33,657 nucleotides of DNA from Acidilobaceae archaeon (lineage in GTDB: Archaea; Thermoproteota; Thermoprotei_A; Sulfolobales; Acidilobaceae), in assembly GCA_027014125.1 (NCBI GenBank), contig JALWEI010000024.1, positions 1 to 33,657 on the forward strand, read 5' to 3'. A program made the position numbers and the translations under genes. Numbering within the stretch: position 1 is the first letter of the stretch; every line of letters begins with the position of its first letter. Below are positions 1-8,313 of this stretch, piece by piece. The notes under the pieces were generated by a model, which was not told where the DNA came from, searched no databases, and was given only the letters and a program-made list of their open reading frames with translations.

Positions 1-114
1 GGGCCCCAACCCCCCCAGGGAGGGGCACCGGCCCCCGGGTGCACACCTCGCCCACCCCGGCTCCAGCCAGCTCCGCCAGACGGGGATAGCAGCCGCTGGG
101 CCGGGGGTAGCAGG
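1..114. other. GC-rich left edge, no gene assigned
   Basis: This stretch follows the 3' end of cca on the minus strand and is over 70 percent G+C by eye. A minus-strand frame stays open from the cca end to the window edge, so the start of a further downstream gene could lie here, but no family motif is visible and no start codon with a ribosome-binding site stands out. No tRNA-like arm or T-rich terminator is seen. Confidence 0.3.
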
Positions 115-1485
115 CTAGGAGGGAGGCCTCCCTCGAGTATATGCTAGCCTTATCCATGCAGGGGTCGGGTCTGATCCACGCTCTACCTCCCGCCCACACC
201 AACCCTCACACCCCGGCCCCGGGCAGGTGAATGCCCTAGAGACCCTCGCACCCCACGGGAGGGGGGCCATGCCCAGGGCCCTGCCTAGGGCCTCTAGGGC
301 GCTCCTGATCCTCCTCGGCCTAAAGCCATGCAGGAGCCCGTGCTGGGGCCACACCGAGCCCCCCTCCCTTAGCCTCTTCTCGATAAACCTGGAAACCCTC
401 TCCACGGAGGCCCATGCCTCAGGGCCCCGTAGGGCCTCTATCTCGGGGAGGGTTAGGGACTCGACTAGCACGTATGCAACCGCCCTAGAGCCCCCGTCCC
501 AGGAGAAGCCGTGGTGGAGCACCCTGAAGCCCGCCTCCCCCAGCTTGGTTGCAAGGAAGCTGGAGAGCCTTGCAAGCCTGCCCTCAACATCCTGCGGAGG
601 CTTAGTGTACATCGGCCCCTCAAGGCATACTCCCACGGCTGGGGCCCTCGACACTGGTGGCAGGGTGGGCTGGTGGGTGTGGAAGTACCACTCGCCCGGC
701 GCTTCAAGGTAGGTCCTGGCTGCTAGTATGAATGTTGCTAGGCTCCTCATAGTTACAGCGGCCCCCACGTTCCTCCCGGGATCCACGGGGTCTGGGATGA
801 CTAGCGGGGAGTCCCTGTACCTCCTGGCCAATGCCTCCGGGTCACCGGCCCCGTGGGGGTCTATTATGACCGGAGGCCTCCACCTGGAGGCCTCCTCGAG
901 CACGCCTCGGAACCCGTTGTACCCTATGGTTAGGACCTCGGCTAGGTAGCCGGAGAATCCTCCTCGAGCAGTCTCGGCCCCGTAGACCCCTATACCCTTG
1001 AGGAACGACTTGAGTAGCCTAACCTCGTCGGCGAGCCTGGGGTTGATCCTCTCCTTGACCCACCTAGTGTGGAAGGGGGTCCTCTCAACACCCCGGGCCT
1101 GGGAGGGGTCGCTTACAAGCTTGGCGGGCACGATATCGGCCTCCATCCCCATCATGGCCAGGGTCACGTAGGGGTGCTGGCTGTACTTTGATATGACTGG
1201 GAGCCCGTGGAGGCACGTGTATAGCAGGCTCCTTGCCCTCTCCTCTATCCAGGCATCATCGACCCCCTCGAGGAGGAGGAATACGTCTATCTCCCACTTG
1301 TCCGACAGCAGGGTCCCCTTAGCGAAGCTCCCCACCGCCTCAACCCTGCCCCCTACCCCTGCTACTGCCGGGCACGTGGACAGCCTTGTCTGGATTAGTC
1401 CGTAGAGGCGTGTTAGCATTGCAAGCTGGAACTGGGTGGGCCTCAGAGACTCGAGGACCCTATCCTCCACGCTCTCCCGCATCAT
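115..1485 (-). CDS. cca: CCA tRNA nucleotidyltransferase, archaeal class I
   Basis: Adds or repairs the 3'-terminal CCA of tRNAs from CTP and ATP without a nucleic acid template. The nucleotidyltransferase core is near the N-terminus: GSFAKGT at about residues 52-58, then EIDVFLL at 65-71 with the metal-binding E and D, and a third acidic residue in MEADIVPA near 113. This matches the acidic triad of the archaeal class I enzyme. The 456-residue length is usual for the family (about 430-460). The start is ATGATG at 1480-1485; either Met could be used. It lies 8 nt downstream of the thpR stop, so the two are probably co-transcribed; this cca-thpR neighbourhood recurs in archaea and suggests linked RNA 3'-end metabolism. 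Nothing in the sequence looks truncated. Confidence 0.95.
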   Translation of the reverse strand: MMRESVEDRVLESLRPTQFQLAMLTRLYGLIQTRLSTCPAVAGVGGRVEAVGSFAKGTLLSDKWEIDVFLLLEGVDDAWIEERARSLLYTCLHGLPVISKYSQHPYVTLAMMGMEADIVPAKLVSDPSQARGVERTPFHTRWVKERINPRLADEVRLLKSFLKGIGVYGAETARGGFSGYLAEVLTIGYNGFRGVLEEASRWRPPVIIDPHGAGDPEALARRYRDSPLVIPDPVDPGRNVGAAVTMRSLATFILAARTYLEAPGEWYFHTHQPTLPPVSRAPAVGVCLEGPMYTKPPQDVEGRLARLSSFLATKLGEAGFRVLHHGFSWDGGSRAVAYVLVESLTLPEIEALRGPEAWASVERVSRFIEKRLREGGSVWPQHGLLHGFRPRRIRSALEALGRALGMAPLPWGARVSRAFTCPGPGCEGWCGREVERGSDPTPAWIRLAYTRGRPPS

Positions 1486-1493
1486 GGGAGCCC

Positions 1494-2057
1494 CTACACA
1501 GTCTTAGCCTCGTAGAGGGTCTCATATATCGGGCCCGACCTTGTTAGCGTGCTCTTCTTAAGCCTCACAGACTCCACGGTCATCCAGCCGAAGTCATAGT
1601 CCCTATACTGCTCTATCAGCCTGGCTAGCGCGTGGATGTTCCTAGACCCCTTAACCCGTGCTATGGTGAGGTGGGGCTCGAAGCCCTTGGGATCAGGCTT
1701 CACCCCCAGGCCGCGGAGACCCTCCTCCAGCTTGTATCTAATGGCCTTGAGCTCCTCTGCACCCTCATCGACGCCGACCCAGACAACCCTAGGCCGGTAG
1801 GGCCCGGGGAAGGCCCCGAGTCCCTTAAAGTGTATCCTGAACCTCCTGGCCTCCAGGGGCTTCAGGACTGTCTCAACGATCTCGTCCACAAGACCCCGGT
1901 CGACCTCGCCTATGAAGCGGAGGGTTATATGGTAATTGTGGCTCTCCACCGGCTTCATTGGAACCCCAGTCGAGACTACAAGGTCCTTAACCCGGTCAAG
2001 CGCCTGGACTAGGAGCGGGTCCTCGACGTCGACTGCTATGAATATGCGTAGACGCAA
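1494..2057 (-). CDS. thpR: RNA 2',3'-cyclic phosphodiesterase (LigT/ThpR family)
   Basis: Member of the 2H phosphoesterase superfamily, which opens 2',3'-cyclic phosphates at RNA ends (and was first known as a 2'-5' RNA ligase). Both HxTx signatures are present: HITL within SHNYHITLRFIGEV near residue 40-50 and HLTIAR near residue 130. Length of about 187 residues is normal. I place the start at TTG 2057 because GGGGGTG stands six bases upstream and the protein then begins MRLRIFIAVDV, as is typical; an in-frame GTG at 2066 would add three residues. It sits between hisC and cca on the same strand, 8 nt before cca. Substrate in this organism is unknown. Confidence 0.9.
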   Translation of the reverse strand: MRLRIFIAVDVEDPLLVQALDRVKDLVVSTGVPMKPVESHNYHITLRFIGEVDRGLVDEIVETVLKPLEARRFRIHFKGLGAFPGPYRPRVVWVGVDEGAEELKAIRYKLEEGLRGLGVKPDPKGFEPHLTIARVKGSRNIHALARLIEQYRDYDFGWMTVESVRLKKSTLTRSGPIYETLYEAKTV

Positions 2058-2103
2058 CCAGCGCACCCCCAGGCCAAGGCACCCGCGGGGGCCCTCTAGG
2101 GGT

Positions 2104-2108
2104 AAAAA
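2104..2108 (-). terminator. Short T-run after hisC
   Basis: Directly after the hisC stop codon the minus strand reads TTTTT. Archaeal RNA polymerase terminates at T-runs without needing a hairpin, so this could partly separate hisC from thpR-cca. Five T is short; read-through is likely. Confidence 0.3.
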
Positions 2109-2109
2109 C

Positions 2110-3132
2110 CTAGCCGAGGACCTTGGCTAGGGCCCGGAGTAGGGCATCGTTATCCTGTGGCGCACCCACGGTGACCCTCATCATCGTCTCCCTAATGGGT
2201 GTCCTCTTCACATAGATCCCCAGCTCCTCTAGGACCCTGTACGGCCTCTCGATGGGTGTATCCACTAGCAGGAAGTTAGTCCTACTATTGTACACCCTCA
2301 GCCCCATTTCCTGCATAGCGTCCTTGAGCCTCCTCCTCTCGCCAGCCACCATGCCGACAAGGCTCCTCACATGCACTGGGTCTCCTGCAAGTACCTTGAT
2401 CGCCGCCAGGCCTGGGCGGGATACGGGGAAGGGGGCCACCGCCCTGAGGGTCCTGGCAACGCTCTCCTCCGCTATTATATAGCCTATCCTCATCCCGGCT
2501 AGGCTGAAGGCCTTGCTCATGGTCCTCAGGGAGACCAGGTTGGGGTGCGACCCGGTATAGCTGGCTACGCTCTCCCCGTCGAAGTCGTAGTACGCCTCAT
2601 CAACGACGACCGGGCCGCGGGCCTCCTCGGCTAGCTCCACGAGCCTCCTCGTCGAGAGTAGCCTGGAGCCCGTAGGGTTGTTGGGCACGTCTATGAATAT
2701 AGCCCCGCCCCTCCGGGCCTCCTCGAATAGCCTATCCTCGTCTATACCCCACCACTCACCCTCAACCATCGGTATGGATTCTACCCTTATACCAAGGGCC
2801 CTGGCTAGGTGGGGTGTCATAGAGTAGGTGTAGGCGGGCACGATGATCCTGTCCCACCTGCCCTTGAACAGGGCCAGGAGAGTGAGGATCCCATAGTCGC
2901 CACCCCCCGTCAGGGCCACCATGCCCGGGTCCACACCACTATACTCCGCCAGGGCCCTGCGCGCCTCCAGGATGAGGCGGGCCTCCGGGTACCTGTTCAC
3001 CCTCTCCAGCTCCCTCGCCATCTCCTCGAGAACACGCCTCGGAGGCGGTATGGGGGACTCGTTTAGATCCAGCCTGACGGCGCCCTGGGGATAGTCCCTG
3101 ATCGGATATTCCTCGAGCGGATCCACTATCAT
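2110..3132 (-). CDS. hisC: Histidinol-phosphate aminotransferase
   Basis: PLP enzyme (fold type I, class II aminotransferase) that converts imidazole-acetol phosphate plus glutamate to histidinol phosphate. Visible signatures are DLNESPIPPP near the N-terminus, the IFIDVPNNPTGS substrate/cofactor segment, VVVDEAYYDF, and the PLP lysine in TMSKAFSLAGMRIGY. I choose ATG 3132 (about 340 residues, MIVDPLEEYP) rather than ATG 3165: the only TATA box lies at about 3171-3178, just upstream of 3165, which would put transcription start near 3148, downstream of 3165. The gene is divergent from hisG, whereas in Sulfolobus hisC heads the same-direction operon. The specificity for histidinol phosphate is inferred mainly from context. 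Confidence 0.93.
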   Translation of the reverse strand: MIVDPLEEYPIRDYPQGAVRLDLNESPIPPPRRVLEEMARELERVNRYPEARLILEARRALAEYSGVDPGMVALTGGGDYGILTLLALFKGRWDRIIVPAYTYSMTPHLARALGIRVESIPMVEGEWWGIDEDRLFEEARRGGAIFIDVPNNPTGSRLLSTRRLVELAEEARGPVVVDEAYYDFDGESVASYTGSHPNLVSLRTMSKAFSLAGMRIGYIIAEESVARTLRAVAPFPVSRPGLAAIKVLAGDPVHVRSLVGMVAGERRRLKDAMQEMGLRVYNSRTNFLLVDTPIERPYRVLEELGIYVKRTPIRETMMRVTVGAPQDNDALLRALAKVLG

Positions 3133-3170
3133 CCCTGGCCCCACTGCCGGGACCGGCGGTAACATAAATG

Positions 3171-3178
3171 TTATAAAA
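3171..3178 (-). promoter_or_regulatory. TATA box of hisC
   Basis: The minus strand reads GTTTTATAA here, the only AT-rich element in the hisC-hisG gap facing left. Placing the transcription start about 26 nt downstream gives about 3148 and a leader of about 15 nt to ATG 3132. Confidence 0.5.
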
Positions 3179-3189
3179 CCTGATCCCCC

Positions 3190-3249
3190 GGTGCCACGCC
3201 GTGAGGTGGATGAGATGGCGCACCACAGGCATCATAGCGGCCTGGCACC
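3190..3249. other. 7-bp inverted repeat in hisC-hisG gap
   Basis: GGTGCCA at 3190-3196 is the exact inverse complement of TGGCACC at 3243-3249, enclosing about 46 nt with smaller possible pairings (CGCC 3197-3200 with a later GGCG). It sits between the two outward-facing TATA boxes. It could be an operator for a his regulator, or chance in GC-rich DNA. It is too short and lacks the arms of a tRNA. Confidence 0.25.
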
Positions 3250-3270
3250 CTCCCCCCTGCACGCTCCCCG

Positions 3271-3278
3271 CTATAAGC
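3271..3278 (+). promoter_or_regulatory. TATA box of the his operon
   Basis: CTATAAGC in GC-rich surroundings, 32 nt before the hisG ATG. Predicted transcription start is about 3300, so the leader is about 10 nt. This is the only evident promoter for the eight genes hisG to hisI. Confidence 0.55.
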
Positions 3279-3309
3279 CAGTTACGATGGACCCCGGGGG
3301 AGGGTTGTT

Positions 3310-4167
3310 ATGGCGATGGAGATCAAGATAGCGGTACCCAGCAAGGGGAGGCTGAGGGACCCCACCCTCAGGCTCCTCGCCTCCGCCGGCATGGAGCCCA
3401 CCTACGGCCCCGACAGGAGCCTGATAGTTCCCACGAGCCAGGAGGACGTGGGCCTAGTATACATTAGGCCAGAGGATGTACCGGCGATAGTATACTCCGG
3501 CGCCGCCACCCTCGGGATCACGGGGCTGGACTACGTAGAGGAGTCAGGGGTTTCAGTGGAGCCCTGCCTAAGGCTAGGCTACGGCAGGGCACGGCTAGTC
3601 CTCGCTGTACCCGAGGAGTCGCCCGTGGAGGGCCCCAGCGACCTCGACGGGGCCAGGGTGGCCACGAAGTTCGTCTCCATAGCGAGGAGGTACTTCGAGA
3701 GGCACGGGGTGGATCCTATAATATTCAGGATAAGCGGCTCCGCCGAGGCTATACCCAGGCTGGGGGCCGCGGATGCAATCATAGACGTTCTCTCAACCGG
3801 GACCACGATGAGGCTCCACAGGCTCAGGCCGGTAGACACGGTTATGGAGACCGAGGCCGTCCTAGTGGCAAGGTCCTGTAGGGGGGACGAGGCTGTAGAG
3901 AGGATAGTGGAGGCGATCAGGGGCGTAGTCAACGCCCGGGGGATGAGGATGGTTATGATGAACGTCCCCGGCAGCAGGCTCAAGGAGGTCCTAGAGGTCC
4001 TCCCGAGCATGAGCGGCCCGGCCATAACAAGGCTGGAGAGCAGGGAGGACATGTGGGAGGTCATAACAGCAGTACCAACAAGGATACTCTCCAAGGTGAT
4101 ATACGAGGCCAAGAAGAGGGGGGCCCGGGACATAGTGGTGCTCAGCCTGGAGAGGGTGATACCATGA
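3310..4167 (+). CDS. hisG: ATP phosphoribosyltransferase, long form
   Basis: Commits ATP and PRPP to histidine synthesis by forming N1-(5'-phosphoribosyl)-ATP. The N-terminus IKIAVPSKGRL is the family signature; the PRPP-binding segment is DAIIDVLSTGTTMR around residues 157-170. At 285 residues this is the long form, with a C-terminal regulatory (ACT-like) domain after about residue 210 that carries histidine feedback in characterised long HisG; no HisZ is therefore expected. ATG 3310 follows GGGGGAGGG; ATG 3316 is an alternative. First gene of the operon; its stop overlaps the hisA start as ATGA at 4164-4167. Confidence 0.96.
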   Translation: MAMEIKIAVPSKGRLRDPTLRLLASAGMEPTYGPDRSLIVPTSQEDVGLVYIRPEDVPAIVYSGAATLGITGLDYVEESGVSVEPCLRLGYGRARLVLAVPEESPVEGPSDLDGARVATKFVSIARRYFERHGVDPIIFRISGSAEAIPRLGAADAIIDVLSTGTTMRLHRLRPVDTVMETEAVLVARSCRGDEAVERIVEAIRGVVNARGMRMVMMNVPGSRLKEVLEVLPSMSGPAITRLESREDMWEVITAVPTRILSKVIYEAKKRGARDIVVLSLERVIP

Positions 4168-4871
4168 AGCTAGTACCCTCGATAGACCTTGACGGGCCCA
4201 GGGCAGTGAAGAGGGTAAGGGGCAAGCCGGGCACGGGCCTAGACCTGGGCGACCCGCGCCCCATCCTAGAGAGGATCGCCAACCTGGGCTTCAGGAAGGT
4301 ACACATAGTTGACCTCAGAGGCTCAGTAGAGGGCAGGCCGACTAAGTGGAGCCTAGACCTGGCCAGAGAGGCTAGGAGACTAGGCCTAGAGGCCAGGCTG
4401 GGCGGCGGTATCAGGAGCCTTGGGCATGCCAGGGAGGCGGCGAGGGCCGGGGCCAGCGAGGTGGTGCTAGGAACCCTCTGGGCCCTGAACCCAGAGGAGG
4501 CTGGTAGGATAGCAGCAGCTATCCCAGCCTGGGCGGCGGTAGAGGAGGGGCCCCATGGCGAGGCCATGATCAGGGGGTGGACCCAGGCCTCCGGGATAAG
4601 CGTGGCGAGGGCCCTGGGTATGGTAGAGGACCTAGGCTTCCGGGGGGTGCTCTACACCTACATCCCCGCGGAGGGCACCCTATCCGGGGTCCCCGTGGAT
4701 AGGATACGGGGAGTGAGGTCCTCGACGAGGCTGCTCCTAGCCTATGCAGGGGGAGTCTCAACCCCCAGGGACCTCGAGGTCCTCGAGGACCTAGGGGTGG
4801 ACGAGGTGGTGGTCGGGATGGCCCTGTACACGGGCTCTATACCGTGGGAGGTGGCCGCAGGGTATGCGTGA
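4164..4871 (+). CDS. hisA: ProFAR isomerase HisA, divergent crenarchaeal type
   Basis: Isomerises ProFAR to PRFAR, an Amadori rearrangement, on a (beta/alpha)8 barrel. It starts MKLVPSIDLDG with the conserved first-strand Asp8, and has the phosphate-binding LGGGIRS (79-85) and AYAGGVS (194-200). The other acids differ from the textbook pattern: the DGT Asp is Glu170 (PAEGTLSG), and by a rough count from the GW pair the strand-5 Asp aligns with Glu128. I recall a similar EGT in Sulfolobus HisA, so part of this may be lineage-typical. The 235-residue length is normal. The start is coupled to hisG (ATGA) and the end overlaps hisB by 8 nt. Confidence 0.88.
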   Translation: MKLVPSIDLDGPRAVKRVRGKPGTGLDLGDPRPILERIANLGFRKVHIVDLRGSVEGRPTKWSLDLAREARRLGLEARLGGGIRSLGHAREAARAGASEVVLGTLWALNPEEAGRIAAAIPAWAAVEEGPHGEAMIRGWTQASGISVARALGMVEDLGFRGVLYTYIPAEGTLSGVPVDRIRGVRSSTRLLLAYAGGVSTPRDLEVLEDLGVDEVVVGMALYTGSIPWEVAAGYA

Positions 4872-5436
4872 GGCTAGCCTAGCTAGGGAGACCCTCGAGA
4901 CGAGGGTTAAGGTGTGGGTCAACCTAGACGGCTCCAGGAGGGTAAGCGTGTCCACCGGGATAGGATTCCTAGACCACATGCTAGAGACCATGCTATACTA
5001 CGCCGGGTTCGATGCCAGGATCGAGGCCGAGGAGACCCGTAGCGTGGGCGGCCACCACGTGGCCGAGGACGTGGGCCTGGTGTTGGGTGATGCGATAAGG
5101 GAGGCACTAGGCCAGGGGGCCTACTCCAGGTTCGGCTACGCGATAGTACCTATGGATGAGGCCCTAGCCCTTGCTGCTGTAGACATCTCAGGCCGCCCTG
5201 TCCCCGTCGTCGAGAGGCTGGAGGGGGAAGTAGGTGGAGTACCCCTAGAGGATCTAGCACACATGGTCGAGGCACTGGCGTGGAGGCTAAAGGCCTCCAT
5301 ACACCTAATGGCACTACGCAGGGGGAACAGGCACCATACGATCGAGGCGATGTTCAAGGCCCTCGGCATGGCGTTGGGTATGGCGACGAGGCCCCGGGAG
5401 GGCACCGTGAGCCTGAAGGGAGTACTGGAGGGGTGA
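4864..5436 (+). CDS. hisB: Imidazoleglycerol-phosphate dehydratase
   Basis: Mn-dependent dehydration of imidazoleglycerol phosphate to imidazole-acetol phosphate. Signatures are TGIGFLDHML (31-40), the metal motif GGHHVAEDVG (62-71) and the second metal motif RHHTIEAMFKAL near the C-terminus. The length of 190 residues is that of the stand-alone dehydratase (HisBd), without the bacterial phosphatase half. Usually the first motif reads D-x-HH-T-x-ED; here the positions before HH are Gly-Gly and the Thr is Val, while the HH and E ligands are kept. Starts at ATG 4864, overlapping hisA by 8 nt; hisF follows after 6 nt. Confidence 0.95.
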   Translation: MREASLARETLETRVKVWVNLDGSRRVSVSTGIGFLDHMLETMLYYAGFDARIEAEETRSVGGHHVAEDVGLVLGDAIREALGQGAYSRFGYAIVPMDEALALAAVDISGRPVPVVERLEGEVGGVPLEDLAHMVEALAWRLKASIHLMALRRGNRHHTIEAMFKALGMALGMATRPREGTVSLKGVLEG

Positions 5437-5442
5437 TAGCGG

Positions 5443-6198
5443 GTGGCTGCGGTCAGGATCATACCATGCCTCGACGTCGATAAGGGTGTGGTTGTCAAGG
5501 GGATCAGGTTCCTAAACCTCCAGAAGAAGGGTGACCCGGTTGAGATGGCTAGCCGCTACGAGGAGCTGGGGGCCGACGAGCTAGTCTTCCTCGATATAAC
5601 CGCGACGGTGGAGGACAGGAGCCCCCTCTACAAGCTGGTCAAGGACGTGGCCTCGACCATAACAATACCCTTCACCGTCGGGGGCGGGGTTAGGAGTGTA
5701 GAGGATGTAGGGCGCCTGCTCGACTCCGGCGCTGACAAGGTGTCGATAAACACAACAGCCATACGCAGGCCGGAGGTGGTAGAGAAGGCGGCATGGGAGT
5801 ACGGTAGCCAGGCTATAGTAGTTGCGATAGACGCGAAGAGGGTAGGAGACTCCTGGGAAGTCTACGTGGCTGGTGGGAGAAAGCCCACAGGGGTAGATGC
5901 AATAGAGTGGGCAGTCAAAGCCCAGGAGCTTGGAGCCGGGGAGCTACTGGTCACGAGCATAGACATGGACGGCACTAGGGAGGGCTACGACCTCCAGCTG
6001 CTAAGGGCGATAACCAGTAGGGTCACCGTGCCGGTAATAGCGAGCGGCGGCGCCGGGAGGCTGGAGCACTTCTACGATGCCTACAAGGCCGGGGCCCACG
6101 CCCTCCTGGCGGCGGGCCTATTCCACGACGGGGTCCTCACCCCGCTCCAGGTTAAGAGGTTCCTAGCAGAGAAGGGCGTGGAGGTGAGGCTGGAGTGA
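5443..6198 (+). CDS. hisF: Imidazole glycerol phosphate synthase, cyclase subunit
   Basis: With HisH it closes the imidazole ring from PRFAR and ammonia, giving imidazoleglycerol phosphate and AICAR. Typical features: [11 protein letters not shown] with the catalytic Asp11-type residue, VVAIDAKRV with the second catalytic Asp (about 130), TVGGGVRS and [12 protein letters not shown], and ASGGAG for phosphate binding. The 251-residue length is normal. GTG 5443 is chosen because GGTGAT lies at 5432-5437 and the protein begins [12 protein letters not shown]. The stop overlaps the hisD start as GTGA at 6195-6198. AICAR made here feeds purine synthesis, relevant to the PRTase fused to HisI downstream. 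Confidence 0.97.
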   Translation: MAAVRIIPCLDVDKGVVVKGIRFLNLQKKGDPVEMASRYEELGADELVFLDITATVEDRSPLYKLVKDVASTITIPFTVGGGVRSVEDVGRLLDSGADKVSINTTAIRRPEVVEKAAWEYGSQAIVVAIDAKRVGDSWEVYVAGGRKPTGVDAIEWAVKAQELGAGELLVTSIDMDGTREGYDLQLLRAITSRVTVPVIASGGAGRLEHFYDAYKAGAHALLAAGLFHDGVLTPLQVKRFLAEKGVEVRLE

Positions 6199-7412
6199 AG
6201 CTGGTGAGACTCTCAACCCGGGCGGGCCTCGGCAAGGTTCTCGGTGAGATAGGGAGGAGGTGGAGCCTGGGGGATTACATAGAGAGGGTCAAGCCAATAG
6301 TGGCTGAGGTGGAGGCTCGGGGCTACCAGGCCGTGATGGACTACTCCCTCAAGCTGGACGGGGTAGCGCACCAGGACCCACTCATCACAAGGGACGAGGC
6401 ACACATGTATGAGGAGCCCCTAGACTACAAGCTACTAGAGGCTATAGACAAGGTGGTAGGAAGGGTAAGGGAGTACCACAAGGCCACGATGCCGACAGAA
6501 ACCGGGATCAAGGGCGCCAGACTCGCCTGGAAGCCGGTGGAGAGAGTGGCGATATACGTGCCCGGCGGCAGGAACCCCTACCCCTCAACCGCCATCATGA
6601 CAGTAGCCCCAGCCAGTGTGGCTGGTGTTAGGGGCATACATGTACTCACCCCACCCAGAAAGGGCAAGCTCAAGGCGGACCCCGCAGTAGTTGTAGCGGC
6701 ATTCAGATCCGGAGCCTCGGGCGTATACGCCGTCGGCGGCCCCCAGGCGGTGGCGGGCGTGGCCTATGGAGCCACCCCGCTGCCCAGGGTGGACCTGATA
6801 GCCGGGCCCGGCGGGCCCTACGTCCAGGCGGCCAAGGCCCTGGTCTACGGCGTGGTGGGTATAGACATGATAGCTGGTCCCACCGAGCTCTTCATAATAG
6901 CCAGCGGGGTGGAGCCGGGCAGGGTCGTATTGGAGGCCCTAGCCCAGGCTGAGCACGGGCCCTCCTCGACAGTAGTCATAGCGTCACCCGAGCCGGGCCT
7001 GCTTGATGGAGTGGAGTCGGTCTTGGCCGAGATGGGGGATGGCGAGGGCTTGGCCCCAGTCTTCCTGGTCGAGACCAGGAGCCTGGAGGAGGCGGCTGAG
7101 CTAGCTAGCCTCTACGCCCCGGAGCACCTCCAGGTTCTGGCCCCAGAGCCGGGTAGGATCGCTGAGATGGTGGGTAGCGCGGGCGCTATATCGCTGGGGG
7201 CGCCCACGGCTTACCTAGACTACGCCGCGGGGCCTAGCCATGTGCTCCCCACCAGCGGGGCGGCCAGGTGGAGGGGCGGTCTTAGCGTCTACGACTTCCT
7301 CAAGCCCGTCCCCGTGGTGGATGGTGTAGATGGGGACCTTGTTGATGCGGCCCGTGTACTGGCTATGTATGAAGGGTTCAAGATGCACCTTAGGAGCCTG
7401 GGTGGTGAGTGA
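6195..7412 (+). CDS. hisD: Histidinol dehydrogenase
   Basis: Zn-dependent, NAD-linked four-electron oxidation of histidinol to histidine, the last step. Characteristic segments: [15 protein letters not shown], the [11 protein letters not shown] segment carrying the Gln and His metal ligands, [29 protein letters not shown] with the Asp ligand, and a C-terminal His in EGFKMHLRS. 405 residues is slightly shorter than bacterial enzymes (about 430). In the [13 protein letters not shown] segment the usual Asn before HVLPT is Ser. GTG 6195 is fixed by the 4-nt overlap with the hisF stop; the end overlaps hisE. Confidence 0.96.
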   Translation: MKLVRLSTRAGLGKVLGEIGRRWSLGDYIERVKPIVAEVEARGYQAVMDYSLKLDGVAHQDPLITRDEAHMYEEPLDYKLLEAIDKVVGRVREYHKATMPTETGIKGARLAWKPVERVAIYVPGGRNPYPSTAIMTVAPASVAGVRGIHVLTPPRKGKLKADPAVVVAAFRSGASGVYAVGGPQAVAGVAYGATPLPRVDLIAGPGGPYVQAAKALVYGVVGIDMIAGPTELFIIASGVEPGRVVLEALAQAEHGPSSTVVIASPEPGLLDGVESVLAEMGDGEGLAPVFLVETRSLEEAAELASLYAPEHLQVLAPEPGRIAEMVGSAGAISLGAPTAYLDYAAGPSHVLPTSGAARWRGGLSVYDFLKPVPVVDGVDGDLVDAARVLAMYEGFKMHLRSLGGE

Positions 7413-7696
7413 TGGGGTTCAGCGTGCTGGACGAGGTGTATAGTATAATCCTGGACAGGCTGGAGTCCAAGCCCCAGGGGAGCTACACGTGGGAAACCGC
7501 CTCCCGGGGCGTTGACCATGTTGCTAGGAAGGTTGGCGAGGAGGCGGTGGAGCTGGTAGTTGAGGCGGTGAAGGGTGATAGAGATAGGATTGCGGAGGAG
7601 GCGGCGGACCTCCTCTACCACCTGCTCCTACTACTTGCAGTCACAGGCGTAACCCCTGATATGGTGGAGGAGGTGCTCAGGGGGAGGATGAAGTGA
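7409..7696 (+). CDS. hisE: Phosphoribosyl-ATP pyrophosphatase
   Basis: Second step: hydrolyses PR-ATP to PR-AMP and pyrophosphate. All-alpha MazG-like fold; the family signature is KVGEEAVELVVEAV with the metal-binding EE..E, then EEAADLLYHLLLLL with the E..D pair. At 95 residues it is a complete stand-alone HisE. Start is GTG 7409 (GTGA overlap with hisD) or ATG 7412 (TGATG overlap). In many bacteria HisE is fused behind HisI; here it is separate, and the HisI partner is instead a phosphoribosyltransferase two genes downstream. Overlaps hisH by GTGA at 7693-7696. Confidence 0.96.
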   Translation: MMGFSVLDEVYSIILDRLESKPQGSYTWETASRGVDHVARKVGEEAVELVVEAVKGDRDRIAEEAADLLYHLLLLLAVTGVTPDMVEEVLRGRMK

Positions 7697-8313
7697 CGGT
7701 GGAGGCTGTCATCTACAAGTATGGAGTAGGCAACGTCTACAGCGTCAAGTCAGGGCTGGAGAAGGCCGGGGCTAGGGCCAGGATAGTGGAGAGCCTCCGC
7801 GACATACCTAGCATGGACCTCCTCATACTCCCCGGCGTGGGGAGCATGCCAGCGGCCATGGCTAGGCTAGAGAAGGATCTAGACAGGATAATGAGGCACA
7901 TAGACTCTGGCAGGCCGGTGATGGGTATATGCCTCGGCCTCCAGCTGATGTATGAGGCAAGCACCGAGTTCGGGGTAACCAAGGGCCTCGGCCTCCTAGA
8001 GGGGATCGTAGACAAGATGCCGGTGAAGCCCCTCCCACACATAGGCTGGAGCCAGGTGGAGAGGGTTAGAGGCTCGGCCCTACTAGAGGGCCTGCCCGAC
8101 AGGTTCTACGCCTACTACGTCCACAGCTACGCCTCCATGGAGACTGGGAAGCCCTGGGTAAAGGCGATTACAAGGCTCGGGGACATCGAGTTCACGGCGG
8201 TGGTCGAGAAGCCGCCTGTGTACGGGACGCAATTCCACCCCGAGAGGAGCGGGGCCAACGGGCTCAGGGTACTCAGGAACCTGGTCGAGATCGCGGGTGG
8301 AAGAAGTGGCTAG
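7693..8313 (+). CDS. hisH: Imidazole glycerol phosphate synthase, glutaminase subunit
   Basis: Class I glutamine amidotransferase that releases ammonia for HisF. The nucleophile is the Cys in MGICLGLQLMYE (about residue 79), and the His-Glu pair is in TQFHPERSG near the C-terminus; LPGVGSM forms the oxyanion-strand region. 206 residues is normal. GTG 7693 shares GTGA with the hisE stop; GTG 7699 is possible. hisF and hisH are not adjacent here but belong to the same transcription unit, the order hisF-D-E-H being that known from Sulfolobus. Confidence 0.96.
   Translation: MTVEAVIYKYGVGNVYSVKSGLEKAGARARIVESLRDIPSMDLLILPGVGSMPAAMARLEKDLDRIMRHIDSGRPVMGICLGLQLMYEASTEFGVTKGLGLLEGIVDKMPVKPLPHIGWSQVERVRGSALLEGLPDRFYAYYVHSYASMETGKPWVKAITRLGDIEFTAVVEKPPVYGTQFHPERSGANGLRVLRNLVEIAGGRSG

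Noticed and set aside
1-60. Homopolymer-rich C/G runs at the left edge as a possible repeat or terminator
   Set aside because: Too short, with no second copy or T-run; base composition alone explains it.
3186-3250. Possible tRNA gene in the hisC-hisG gap
   Set aside because: A 7-bp stem exists but the span is only 60 nt, and there is no T-arm GTTCRA sequence or anticodon arm.
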